Of a stretch of DNA of 64,000 bases, positions 19,859 through 31,054 are shown one piece after another; position 1 is the stretch's first letter; each line of letters begins with the position of its first letter. Both the position numbers and the translations under genes were made by a program. The stretch covers positions 143,663,596 to 143,727,595 of the forward strand of contig OZ038381.1 in the NCBI GenBank assembly GCA_964036045.1, written 5' to 3'. The stretch comes from Eutreptiella sp. 'Long Island Sound 2002' (lineage: Eukaryota > Euglenozoa > Euglenophyceae > Eutreptiales > Eutreptiaceae). The notes beneath the pieces were generated by a model. That model searched no databases, was not told the origin of the DNA, and saw nothing but the letters and a program-made list of their open reading frames with translations.

Positions 19859-22205
19859 ATGTCGCTATCTGTTCCCACCAATCCCGCGGAGTTGCCAGCC
19901 TTCCGGCGACGTGCCCGGCGCCTGGTAGACACAGTGTCTGATCTCGTCAGATACGGGCCGCACACGTATGCGGCGTTCCAGGCGCGCGTGGACGCGGACC
20001 GTGCGGCCAGGGACAACGGATGGGACCACTTCGTCGACGTCTGCTTGCGGCAGATGTTGGCCCGCGATCCCCACCCGTACAACGCGCCCGACGTTCAGGC
20101 GCGGTTCGCAGCGGGCACGGTGCCGCTCGGGGTGCACCTGCTCAACCGACTACTCCGATGTCTACAAGATCTCGGGCAGCTTGAGGACGCGCAGCGCGGG
20201 CGGCCCCCAGTGGGGTCGGCGGGGCAGACGGGGTATGCGGCGCCGGGTGCGTTTCCGATGCTGCCGCCCCCAGGCCTCGGGCCCATGCCCATCCCGCCCT
20301 TTGGGGCTCACCACCACCACCAACTCCATCTCCATCACCTACTTCATCACCTCGTCGGGTTCCCCATGATGCAGCATCACTTCCCACACCAACACGTACA
20401 CCCGGCGGCAGTGCCACAGTTCCCCGTCCATCTTCACCATCACCACCAACTAGCGGCTGTGCCGCAGCAGCCCGACCACCTACACAATCACCATCACCAT
20501 CACCGTCCGCACCAGCATGTGGGGTACCCGCATCCCCTGCCCCAGCAGCACCCACGACCGCCTCAGCACACAATGCCGGTGCCGGAACCGGTACCGGTGC
20601 CTGAGCCGGGGCGGAGCGCCCAGCAGCAGGGGGTGTCGCAAGGGGCTTTGCCACAGCACCCCGTCCACTTTCACCATCACCATCACCATCACCTTCCGCA
20701 CCAGCAAGTGGAGTACCCGCATCCTCTGCCCCAGCAGCACTCACGGCCGCCTCAGCACACAATGCCGGTGCCGGAACCGGTACCGGTGCCTGAGCCGGGG
20801 CGGAGCGCCCAGCAGCAGGGGGTGTCGCAAGGGGCTGTGCCACAGCACCCAGTCCACCTTCACCATCACCATCACCATCATCGTCAGCACCAGCATGTGG
20901 AGTACCCACATCCCCTGCCCCAGCAGCACCCACGGCCGCGTCAGCACACAATGCCAGTGCCGGAACCGGTACCGGTGCCTGGGCCGGGGCGGAGCGCCCA
21001 ACAGCAGGGGGTGTTGCAAGGGGCTGTGCCACAGCACTCCGTCCACCTTCACCATCACCATCACCATCACTGTCCGCACCAGCATGTGGAGTACCCTCAT
21101 CCCCTGCCCCAGCAGCACTCACGACCGCCTCAGCACACGATGCCGGTGCCGGTACCGGTACCGGCGCCTGAGTCGGGGCGGGACGCCCAGCAGCAGGGGG
21201 TGTCGCAAGGGGAGGCACGTGGCGTGCCCCCGGGCGAGGCGCGGAGAATGGGGGCGCCTGCGGCTGCGCCACCCCTGGCGATGCCCCAGCCGGGGTTTCC
21301 CGCGGCGGGGTCATCACCGCGTACGGTCCAGATGCCGGACCCAGCCGTGCCGCGCGAAGCCCTGCCCGTGGTGCCGACGGACCCTGAGCCGGTGGTGCCG
21401 GGTGGTGGTCCGCCCCCGACGTGTGGGATGCAGGGCGCGGCCCCCATGGGGAGGCCTACGGCGGGGGAACGAGCGGAGGATGCGGCGCAGGAGGCGGCAG
21501 TGGCTGGCCCGCGAGACACTAGCGAGCTGCTCGCGCAGGCCCTGGAGGCGTACCGGCGGACGGCCGCGGGGAGTGGTGGCGCCGCGCCGGAAGGGGCTGA
21601 CGCCGGCGAGCTGATAGCGCAGGCGCTCGCGGCTGTCGCCCCGAGGACGGAAGGGGCCAAGGAGACGCCGACGGAGGCGGTTTCTTTAGGGAGGCAGGAC
21701 GCGGGGCGGGGTGTGCCGAAGGCGCAGGCACCGGCGGAGAGCGGCGGGGTTGTGGAGCCCAGTGGGGGACATGCCAAGGGGGAAGGAGTAGAGGACTGGA
21801 TGTGGGAGTGGCGGAAGTGGCGCCAGGTGGCACCTGGTGGGCCGTGTCCGGGGGGGCTGGCGTACAGCATGGATCTCCATGCGGGCACCAGCTGGGCCCA
21901 GCTGCCCGCCAACCTGCGGGCACGGCTGGACGCGGCGGAGGCGGCAAGGGGCGGAGGCGCTGACGAGCGGCCTCTGGCGCCCTTCCCGCCGCGGCCGGAC
22001 ACGCCGCCGGCGGTGGTCGCGACTGGAGACGGGGCGGAGGGAGAGCAGGAGGCGGAGGGCGAGGGGGACGAGGAGGCATACGGGCCCGGCGAGTCGGCGC
22101 TGGCCCTCATGTTTGAGGACGATGCCGGGCCCGACGTCTACGCCGGCATGGACGAAGACCCGGCCAACGAGCCGCTGCGGCCCATGCCCACTGCGGTGCC
22201 TCCCC
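19859..22205 (+). pseudogene. LINE ORF1, N-terminal segment
   Basis: The start is ATG at 19,859, directly preceded by an in-frame TAA. The first ~110 residues (SVPTNPAELPAFRRRARRLV...) form a charged, probably helical region of unknown function. Then comes a His/Pro-rich low-complexity region with four 63-residue repeats, followed by an Ala/Gly/Glu-rich linker. Near 22,085-22,190 lies an acidic stretch ([20 protein letters not shown]). Copy 2 carries one more base in the C-run near 22,205 and reads straight into the next segment ([18 protein letters not shown]). Copy 1 is therefore frameshifted here, and its frame to 22,714 is a shadow. LINE ORF1 proteins usually bind RNA; no RRM or esterase is recognised. 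Confidence 0.75.
20490..21230 (+). repeat. Four 189 bp coding repeats, His/Pro-rich
   Basis: CACCAGCA(T/A)GTGG landmarks at 20,511, 20,700, 20,889 and 21,078 are exactly 189 bp apart. Each unit encodes 63 residues: a run of six to seven His, HxxVEYPHPLPQQH, HTMPVPEPVPVPEPG and SAQQQGVSQGA. The in-phase period keeps the frame open. Copy 2 is truncated downstream of this region. Confidence 0.92.
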
Positions 22206-25200
22206 TCCCCTGGGGAGCTGTGAGCGGCGGCACTGCAGGTACCATGCGGCCGAGGGTGCCCACAGGCACCGCCTCATGGGCACGGGACAGCGGGAGGCAG
22301 GGATGCTGGCGAGCGCCCTGGAGCGCTATGAGCTCCAGCGCCCAGGGCAGGTCACCCAGGAGATGGCCCTGGCGGCAGCGTCCCCGGACAACGGCCAGGT
22401 CCGCTATGTCCAACTGGGGGACGCGGCGGTCCTGGGTCACCACCCCGGTGATGTCCGGGCGGCCGAGCCCCAGGAAGGCCTCCCCCTGTCGGTGCGCCTG
22501 TCCGTGGGGCGCATGCTGGACGAGGCAGGGCTCGAGGACGTGCGGCGGGACGAAGGCCTGTACGTGGCCTTGTGGCGAGGTGGGGCTGACGCTTGGCGTC
22601 GCGAGCAGGCCGTGCGGCCCCTCACACCCCAGGCGCTGGGGTCCCATGCGCTCCTGGTGGCAGTGCACCGTGAGGGTGCAGAGGTCGTGTTCGACGCGGA
22701 CCGCCTGCTGCTGACCGGGGCTGGGGCGGTCCTCGTCCCCACCTCCAGCAGCTACCGCCTTGAGAGCCGCGGCGGTGACCTCAAGCTGCTGGTGGTGGTG
22801 GGCACGCGCCTCGACGAGAGCGCCGCCCCCCAGGGGTCGGAACACGCGATCCCGGTGGGGGGTGATGAGGAGGCAGGCCGTGGCGGTGACGAGGTGGGGC
22901 AAGAGCAACCCACCGGGGAGGAGCAGCAGCAGGGTCAGCCGGACGTGGCCGGGGAGGAGGTGGACGTGCAGGCCATTGTGGCGGCCGCCCTGGCGAAGTT
23001 CACGGGTGCTGCGGGCCCGCCGCCGACGACGGAGGCACTGGAGGAGGAGGACCAACGCAGGAGGAGTGAGGAGGCACAAGTCGCCATGGAGTGGGACGAG
23101 GAGCCGGAGTTCAAGGGTGACGAGGCACAGGGCGCCGGGGAGCAGGACGAGGAGCTGGTGATCGTCGGGGCGAAGGAGGCGCGTGAGGTGGGTCCACGGG
23201 AGCTGGGGGTGGCGGACAAGGCTGGGCCGAAGACGGGGGAGGTGGAAACCTGCAGGCACTGGGCCAAGAGGTGGTGCATGCGGGCGGATGCCTGCCGGTT
23301 TGCCCACCCCCAGCCGCCGGTACCGCGGGGAGTACCCCAGGAATTACTCCTGATCCTCCAGGCCATGGCCCGTGTGGGGGCCCTCAGGCTGGACCGCAGC
23401 CAAGACCACGGCCCGGGCCACGGAACGTTGCTGCAGGAAGCGGTGGTAAAGGCGCAAGGGGGAGGCCTCCCAGCGGTGGGGTATGCGCTGGAGAGTGGGG
23501 GACTGACCGAGTGGGCGGTGGCGTCGCCTTGTGGCATGGCGGCCCTGCTCACTCCGTTCCCGGTGGTCCCGTGGAGAGATGTGGTTGCCGTCCAGGAGGC
23601 CAATCTGGGGTGGGTGTGCACGTGGCACACACACCCAGCCGGCATGGACCCTCGCGAGTCGCAGGCTAAGGCGGTCGTGACGTACCTGTCCTGGTGGTTG
23701 CCGGCAGCGCCGGGTGCGTGGGCGCAGTGGAGGGACAGGGCGCTCAGCTGGGCGAGGGATGGCAGTGCTGTGGCGGCCTGCCCTGACCTCCCGCGCGAGC
23801 CCGTCTCAGTCCAGCCGTGGACTGTCTCCCTGCATCTCCCCACGGTGGCGGCTCGTCTTGCGGCCACAGACCCGGAGGTCTCGCTGCTGGGAGACCGAGA
23901 GGGGCCAGGGCTTCGCCTGGGCCAGGGGCTGGAAGTTCGCACTGCCCGCCTCCCCAGCCCTGTGGACGGGGACATCCTGGAGGGACTCCAGTTCACGCGG
24001 GCTGGCGGGGCTGATGTGTGGACCGCTGTCCATCGCCAGCTCCCAGACACGTGGCCCCAGGTGTACCGGCCCCCTGGTCACGAGCGTCTGGTGGGAGTGG
24101 AGTGGCGCGTGTGGGCCGCCAACATCCCGTGCCCACCGGTGGTGGTCCTGCCCAGGAGAACCAAACACCCCAGCTGGGAGACCGTGGCGGTCTTGTGGGG
24201 ATGGGTGGCGGTCCGTGGGGCTGATGGCCACGTCTTCACTGCCCGACGGGGCACGGTGATCGAGACTGACGGGGGGACAGCGTTGCAGCTCACGGCAGAG
24301 CCCCTGACCACGCATGCTGTGGTGGCCGTCCCCCACTGGGGTGCAAACAAGCCACAGCCCTGGCGCGATCAGGTCGCTAGGGCAGTCTGGCGGGACATGC
24401 CGGTCCTTAAGGCCGCCGTCTGGTCAGGAGGAGCAGGGCGGCATCTCCCGGGCGCACTCCCATGGCTGCGGGGCTGCGGAGACGACTCTCCCCCACCGGC
24501 TGAACTGCGGGGCGCCCTGGAGCACCTGTACTCCAAGCCCAGGCACCAGTTCCTGGTGGCCGCGGACCATGGGGTGGAGCTCAGCGACGACGTGGTTGCG
24601 CTGGCAGCCGACGTGGTGCAGTGCCTGGCCCCCCATGCCATGATGCTCCCGAGGGAGGGGTGGGAGGGCCAGCGGCACGACCAAAACCCGGCTGCCCTCC
24701 TCATTGCGAGGTACGTCGAGCTGGGGGGCTCAGAGGCGGTGTACCTCGACCGGTTGGGGACGCCGAGCATGCAGCACTGGACGGCCCACCACCTCGTGGC
24801 CCCTGACCTGCGGTTGGCCGTGGACCCGCTGGGCCGGCCTGTGGTGTCGGAGGCCCCGCCCCAGTGGCCGCACACATGGGACATGGCAGTCCGGACGATG
24901 CGCATGGCACCCAGGGGCCAGAGGGCGGGATGGCCGGGTGCAGAGCATCTGCTGACGGAGGCCCGTGCGGCACAGGTGCAGCAGCCGGCCGGCAACACCA
25001 AGGACTGTGGCGTGTGCGCCCTCATGTCCGCCGTCGGTACCCTCCTCAGGGTGCCGAGGCCGGGCAACCTCCTGTCCGCGCTGGATAGGCGGTGGGTCGC
25101 GGCGGTGGTCCTCAACAGGGACATGGGGCCCATCGCGCGTCTGCCGTCCCTGGGGGAGCTGCCTGCAGCGGTGTTGGATGCCCTGCCAGCGCCCCGCACC

Positions 25201-25578
25201 CCCTTGGACCTGGCGAACGTCCCGCACAACGTGGGGCTGCCCGGGGCGAGCATGCAACACGCCCTGCTGTGTATGGCGGCGGCGGCGGACGGGGGGATGT
25301 CCATGCTGACGACGGTGTCCCTACAGCACGTGCAGGACGCGATGGGGCAGCAGCGGATGCATGCCCCCCTGCCGTGGGAAGAAAGCGCCAAGCGGTGGCT
25401 GAGGGTGGAGAGCGTGCCTTCCAGCCATACGGTTGGCATGGCGGATATGGGGCGGCTGGTGGTGTTGGAGGGGGCGGAGTATCGGGCCTGTGTTCGGGTG
25501 GAAACAGGGGGACTGGAGTGGGTCGTAGTCACCGCGTGCCGGCTCAGGAGGCAGCAGTCCAGGGGCCCGGCCTGCTAA
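22206..25578 (+). pseudogene. LINE ORF1, CCCH finger and Ulp1-like protease
   Basis: Open from the frameshift to TAA at 25,576; copy 2 has TAC there, so the stop is a lesion. Near the start the restored frame has a Cys/His cluster (CxxxHCxxH). A CCCH finger at 23,251-23,307 fits C-x7-C-x5-C-x3-H (CRHWAKRWCMRADACRFAH). Near 23,620 is GWVCTWHTHPAGMDP, which recalls the HxHP of JAMM/MPN peptidases. The last third resembles Ulp1/C48 cysteine proteases: His in MQHWTAHH (24,775), Asp in AVDPLG (about 24,823), Gln in QVQQPAGN and Cys in KDCGVC (25,006). Such domains remove SUMO or ubiquitin-like modifiers. A role in countering host modification, or in polyprotein cleavage, is inference. Confidence 0.8.
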
Positions 25579-27000
25579 CAGGTGTTCCGGGAGTGCCTCA
25601 GTGAGCTGGGGCCGGTGCGCAGGGCGCACAGGTGCATGGCCGAGGACATCCCGCCGGCGCCGGCGGTCTTCGTGGAGGTCACGCGGCCGCCGGTGATCCA
25701 GGGGCAGGACGTCTGGCCCATAGCCCCGAGCAACATGTGGCAGGCTGAGCATGCACCTGGCATGTGCAGGGCGCTGCAGGGTCACGTGGCGGCCCTCCCC
25801 AGGGCCCCGGCGGCGCAGTCCTCCAGCAACAGGCCGGCAGCCTCGCTGGCACTGCTGCATAGCGTGTCGAGCACCTGGTGCTGGGTTGTGGCGGCGTTGG
25901 AGCCCCACTCCTTGGCGCTGCGCCTGTACGATCGCGGAGAGGGCACGGTGCTCACGGTCCGCCCCGCCGACCTGGATGCCCTGCACCTTAGTGCACTGAG
26001 TGGCGACGGGGGCGAAGCGCTGTACCTCCAAGGGACCGTGGCAGGGGCGGCCGCGACACGCTTCCGCCGGCAGAGCGGAGGAGATGCCCTCCGCCTGGTC
26101 ATGGCGGAGAACATGGGGCCGTGGCTCCGGGCATTCTCCGCGTCCAGTTGGAAGGTCGAGGGCGACCGGGAGAAGTTCGCCGACGCGTGGCGCCGCGGGG
26201 TGGAGGAGCAGTTTCCCGTGGGGGGAATGCTGCACCTGCCGCAGCCACCAAGCGTGCCACCAGTACGGCCTGCGGCACCCCCGGCCGCGGCGGCGAGGCA
26301 GGCCCCGAAAGCGGCGCCCAAGCCGCCGCCCAAGAGGGGCCAGCCGCCTCAGTATGGCGGCTATGCCAACATTCGGTACGTGCTGCAGCACTTCGGTGGT
26401 GACTTGGCCACGGAGCAGCGTGGGACAAAGACGATCAACGTCTGCCCCTGGTCTCGGCTGGATGGGGCTGGTCACTGTACATGGAAAGCTGGCACGCACT
26501 GCCGGCCTACCCACCTCCACCCCAAGGACCTGCTGGACCACATCCAGCGGGACCATGCGACTGATCTGGCGCAACGGGACCAGGCGCTGGCCATGCTGGC
26601 TGGCGTTATGCCGGGGGGCCAGGCGGGGCCTTTCGCGTCGGCCCAGGCGGGGTCCAGAGCGCTCACGCTGCCCACGGGTGCCCGCCCTGCGGCGGAGCGC
26701 GGGGCGTCGCCATGGGCGGCACGATCTACAGCGATTGGGTCTGCAGCACGGCGTGGGGCAGTGACTTCTACGGGGAGTACGGCGGCAAGTACATCCGGCG
26801 GACAGGCAGAGGGAGAGCCCGCCGCATCTGCCGGGTCTCAGCAGGCGACGACCGCCTCGGGCGGAGGCCCACAGGGACAGGGGCCACCTCGCCGGCCGCC
26901 CGCGCCGGGTGCGGGTGGTCCCCCTGAACCTGCTGATGGCCCCCCTCCGTCCAGTGATCCGGATCTGGCGGGGGGCCCCGATCCACACGTGCAGCCATGA
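25579..27000 (+). pseudogene. LINE ORF1, C-terminal segment with Cys/His cluster
   Basis: Same frame as the preceding segment, resumed after the nonsense TAA. The first ~200 residues resemble no family I can name (VWPIAPSNMWQAEHAPGM, CWVVAALEPHS, ALRLYDRGEGTVLTVRPADL). A Pro/Lys-rich linker follows, then near 26,390-26,580 CPWSRLDGAGHCTW, HCRPTHLHPKDLLDHI and QRDH. That cluster (C...HC...HC...H...H) is likely a metal-binding finger, conserved in copy 2. The frame ends in TGA at 26,998-27,000. Copy 2 ends at the same codon with TAA, so this stop is probably the genuine ORF1 terminus. Confidence 0.75.
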
Positions 27001-28442
27001 AGGGGCCCCGCCTTCGACACCCGAGCGGCGGTGTCCTGGAACGTCCAGGGCTCGATGCGGGGGGACGGCGTACCAGTGGACCCAGGTATGCTCGACGGTG
27101 AAGCGGTGGCGGCGGGCATCATGAAGGCCCAGGGTGCCATCCTGGGCCTATTCCAGGAGACTGGCCTGCAGGACCCTCAAGGTGTGGTGCACTCGGAGAA
27201 CCAGTGGCGTCACCACGGGTATCATGCGTACCCAGGGGTGGATGCCCAGGCAGCGTCGGCGGCAGCAGTGCGCGGCGGGCTCTTGATTGTTCTTCGGGCG
27301 GACGTGTTCGCCGCGGAGGAAGTTCGAGATATCGTGGACATCGTGCGGGGCAAGGCCATGGCCCTCGATGTGGTGACTGCAGGTGGCACCCTCACGGTCA
27401 TCAACGTCCACGGCCCGGGTAGCGGCGGCGACTCCTGGGCGTCTAAGGCGTCCTTCTGGGCTGACGTGGCCATGTACGCGGCGGCCAAGAGCGCGGGTGG
27501 CACCAGGGCCGTGCCCCTCGGGGGGGACTTCAACGTGTGGCTGGAGTCCCCGTGGCACCCCACCACGAGGAGGTTCCAAGCCCTGTGGGGACAGTGTGGT
27601 TTCCACAGGGCAGGCCCGGAACGGGAGGAGGACAGGAGGCCCACGAGGGCAGGGCACCGACTGGACTCCTTCCTTCTAAACTCGCCTCTAGTCCCATTGG
27701 CGGCGCGTGAGCGCCCACGCTTGGCGCCGGGGCGATGTCCTGCGTCACTGGGGTCGGATCATGGCCCAGTGGTCCTGCATATCCCGCTAGCGGTGTCCGG
27801 CAAAGAGAGGGTCACCAGGATGGCCTACTCGCACGCCCGAGGCAGGCTGCATGCCATACGCCCGGACTCCCCGGAAGTTCGTGAGGCGGCGGCGGCAGTA
27901 CTGCAGAAAGCCTGCGGGGATCGGCGGCTACAGGCGTGGCTCTCGTCGGACCAAGACACTGCCACCATGGGCACGTCGGAGGTGCAAGCGGTCTTTGACC
28001 TGCTCTACGCCTTCCGTGATGACGTGTCCAGGGTCACAGGAGTGCGCATGCCATCAGGCGTGGACCCGCAGTACCCGTACGGGCAGGCAGAAACGGAGGC
28101 GTCGTTGGACCAGGTCCTCTCGGATCAGCAGGCCCTGGACTGGCGTGCCCATCAGCTGTGGCGACTGGATGCGGCGGCGGCCGGGCTCCACTCCCAGGAA
28201 GCGACTGCCCTGCTACAGCACCTCCGGCGAGTGGACCCCGACCTGTCCCGCGCCTCGGTAGAGGACCTACGTGCCGCGTTGGACCAACAGCTCCACCAGC
28301 TGGAGACACGCGTGGAGGAGCTGCGGGATGTCCTCAAGAGCAACAGGCGCCGGTCCATAAAGGACTACTGGCGGGGCAGGGTACCGGATCTGCAGCTCCG
28401 ATGGACGGCGATACGGGGGGCCATCAACGTGGTGAACAATGC
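27001..28442 (+). pseudogene. LINE ORF2, EEP (APE-like) endonuclease
   Basis: In the same frame as ORF1 and directly after its stop. No in-frame ATG precedes the first catalytic motif, VSWNVQGS near 27,031. Endonuclease/exonuclease/phosphatase motifs appear in order: WNVQG, LGLFQET (about 27,145), INVHGPGS (about 27,400), GGDFNVW (about 27,522), RLDSFLLNSPL (about 27,658) and GSDHGPVV (about 27,750). Spacing fits the APE-like nuclease that nicks target DNA for target-primed reverse transcription. After it come helical, Gln/Arg/Glu-rich residues (ALDQQLHQLETRVEELRDVL) that could form a coiled coil. The frame breaks near 28,443, where copy 2 keeps one more C. Confidence 0.88.
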
Positions 28443-29105
28443 CCGTCAGGCCTGTGGTCTGTACGCGTCCGCGAGTCGGAGAAGGTGCTCTTGGAGGCCT
28501 CGAACGTCATTGGCGAGGTCCAGAGGTATTGGGAGCCGCTGTACGCCAAGCGGCCAGTGAACCTGCCGGCCTTCGAGCGGCTGGTCCGGGCCCACATTCC
28601 CAAAGGGGTGCCGGAGGAATGGAGGTCGGTACAGGACTACACCATGCAGGACCTTAAAGACGCCGTGAGGCAGGCCGTGGCGGACGACAAAGCTCCGGGG
28701 TCCAACCGGGTCACGGCTGCCCTCATAGCAGAGCTGCCTGAACCGGTGCAGGGGCTCCTGGTGCATGCGTACAGGGCAATCCTACGGGGTGCAGACGTCC
28801 CGGAGTCCTGGCACGGGGCCATTATCTGGCTGATGCCCAAGGGCACTACCACGGGCAACCTGGACGAGTACAGGCCGATAGCGCTGGGGCAGCAAGACAT
28901 GCGAATGCTTATGACTCCCCTCATGTGGAGGTTGACAGCTGTTCTGGCACGCAAGGGACTGGCCGCGGACTGGCAGTTCGAAGCCATGCTGGGCTCCACG
29001 GCGGCTGCCCCGGTGTTCCTGGCCCAGCGCAGGCTGCAGCGTGGGCTGGAGGAAAACCACGTCCTGGCCTTCGATGTGTCAAAGGCTTTTGACGAAGCGC
29101 CGCAA
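28443..29105 (+). pseudogene. LINE ORF2, RT fingers/palm part 1
   Basis: The homologous frame resumes as SVRVRESEKVLLEASNVIGE. It continues through DDKAPGSNRVTAALIAEL (RT block 1), LPEPVQGLLVHAYRAILRG, WLMPKGT and DEYRPIALGQQDMRMLMTPL (block 2). It ends with LAFDVSKAFDEAP, which holds the motif A aspartates (about 29,069-29,092). A four-base deficit against copy 2 (AAGGCCAGCGC for ATGGGGCGCTGGCGC) shifts the frame near 29,110. Confidence 0.88.
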
Positions 29106-31054
29106 GGCCAGCGCTCCTCCTGCGCCACATGGGTGTCCCGGAGGAGCTCATCAGGCTCTTCCACACACTCAGCTGCGGGTTCCTGGTGCGCATCGTCACC
29201 GCGCACGGCCCGACGCCGAGCATACGGCTCCACAGGGGCCTGCGGCAGGGCAGTGCGGAGAGCGCTGTGCTCTACCTCCTCCTTTTGGAGCCTCTCCTGC
29301 GGAGCCTCGCCTGCAAGGCGCGGGGAGATGCTCGCCATGCGGTGCCACCCCTGGTACAGGCGTACTGTGATGACCTCCTGTTGATAGCGCACTCCCTGCC
29401 GCAATTCCTGGAGTATGCGGCGGCGATAGCGCGGTATCTCACTGACATGGGCATGTCCCTCAACGTGGGCAAATGCGCCTATGCCAATACTGCTCGCATC
29501 CATTCGATTATGGTATACCTGAACCCAGGGAACACGGCGGCCCCATGGGTATGCTTACGTGCCAAGGGCACGGTACCATACTTGGGCCTGCGCCTCGATC
29601 CCAGGGGGATGGCAACCATGAAGGAGAAACATGTACTCCGGTGTGAAGCTCTGCTGGGCTGGTGCAAGAACACGTTAGGGCCGGCGTCGGTGCCTCATGA
29701 GGTGATGGCGGCTGTGGTTGGAGGCATCGTGCGGTACGCGGCGCCCTACCTGTCCGACACGGCGGAGGCGGTGATCAAGCTGAATACTGCCATCAAGGCT
29801 GCAGCCCTGCAGTTCCAGAAGCTGCTCAAGGACCTGTCCAACGTGGCGGTGCGGTCAGGTCATGGGCTACGGTTGGCGAATGTCCAGGTTATCTGCCGCG
29901 ACTCTGTCGTGGCGACCATGGCTCAGCTCACCCACCACAGGTCGACGACAGTCCGGGATGAGCTGCGGGCCATACTCCGAGACATGCACGTGCAGTACGG
30001 AGTGTGCGGGCAGTTCATGGTGCCCTCTGCGTCATTCGCCACACATGCTGGCAATACGTGGGTGGACAGGGTACTCAGAGCGATGGGGACGTTGCGCGTA
30101 GGACTTTTCATGGCATCGTCGGTGTACTCGTGTGTACACGCTCATCTGCCGCAAGTGCAGTGGGCGGGGCGGAAGTGGGTGTCCCAATCCTATACCTTCA
30201 AGGGTAGGGACATCTGCACTCTCTCAGGGCCCCGCACAAATGCGACAGTACAGTCCCTGACTGATCCCGCAAATGACCTCCTGCATGTGCGGCTCGCCTG
30301 CCCTGCGCCTGGGCACTGGGCTGTCCAGGTTCAGGAGTGCCATGAGGACCACCTGCACCTTCCGCACGCGGGAGTGGGGCCGCACCAGCTGGACCACGTG
30401 TGGCTCACGGGGCTCCGAGACGTCTTCCGGCCGCAGCTGCCCGGTCCGTTGACTCACCGGCTAATACACCCGGTGCGCCGAAAGAAGGCCAGCAAACGCA
30501 ATAGACAGTCCGCTGCGGGGGACGTGTATGTGGTGGGCGGATACAGGGAGGAAGGATGGGACCCGGCCAACCCGGGGCTGTCCATGCCGTTCATCCCGCT
30601 AGCCACCCTCCTGTTTCTATTGGGGGACGTCTTTGAGGGCTACCAACAGCAAGACGATCCGGCGTCCGTCCCCCTGCTCACTCCTCACGCCGGGGGCGGC
30701 ATAAGCCCGCCACCACTGTGGGTTGTGCACGGGCGGCCAGCGTTTTCCAGGGCGTGCGCGGCGGTACACAAGTGCAGCGAGTGGGCAATTGATCTTCTGC
30801 TGCCAGCAGGCCCAATCCCGGATCCGGATGAGTACTCGGTCCCGGAAGTGGTCCGGATGTCCAACATGCCGCACGATCCGCACGTCGCCGTCACGTCGCT
30901 GCGTGATGGCGCCGCAGTGGAGCAGGGGTCTGTGGTGGTATACCAGCCTTCCTGCTCCGCAACAGTTTGGGGAGCGGAGTATACCACCGCCCTGGACGCC
31001 ATAAAGTCAGTCTGCGGATGTGACCTGGCCTGCAGACCACATGCGGTGTATTGA
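29106..31054 (+). pseudogene. LINE ORF2, RT palm part 2 and thumb
   Basis: It starts at LLLRHMGVPEELIRLF. It holds RT motif B (LHRGLRQGSAESAVLYLLLL), motif C as YCDD at 29,363-29,374 instead of the common FADD or YADD, and motif D (MGMSLNVGKC). Thumb and connection follow (YLGLRLDPRG, VPHEVMAAVVGGIVRYAAPYL). Downstream sequence runs about 450 residues without a recognised domain and ends at TGA 31,052-31,054, with the same frame continuing afterwards. Copy 2 has the same YCDD, so it is not a private mutation. Confidence 0.88.

Noticed and set aside
22276-22714. Continuation of the ORF1 start frame past 22,205 (Arg/Trp/Ser-rich)
   Set aside because: Copy 2 shows that the true product continues in the other register. 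This stretch is read out of frame.
20142-24050. Antisense frames of 300-400 codons across the LINE
   Set aside because: They mirror the GC-rich coding strand. Homology between copies and domain motifs are on the plus strand.
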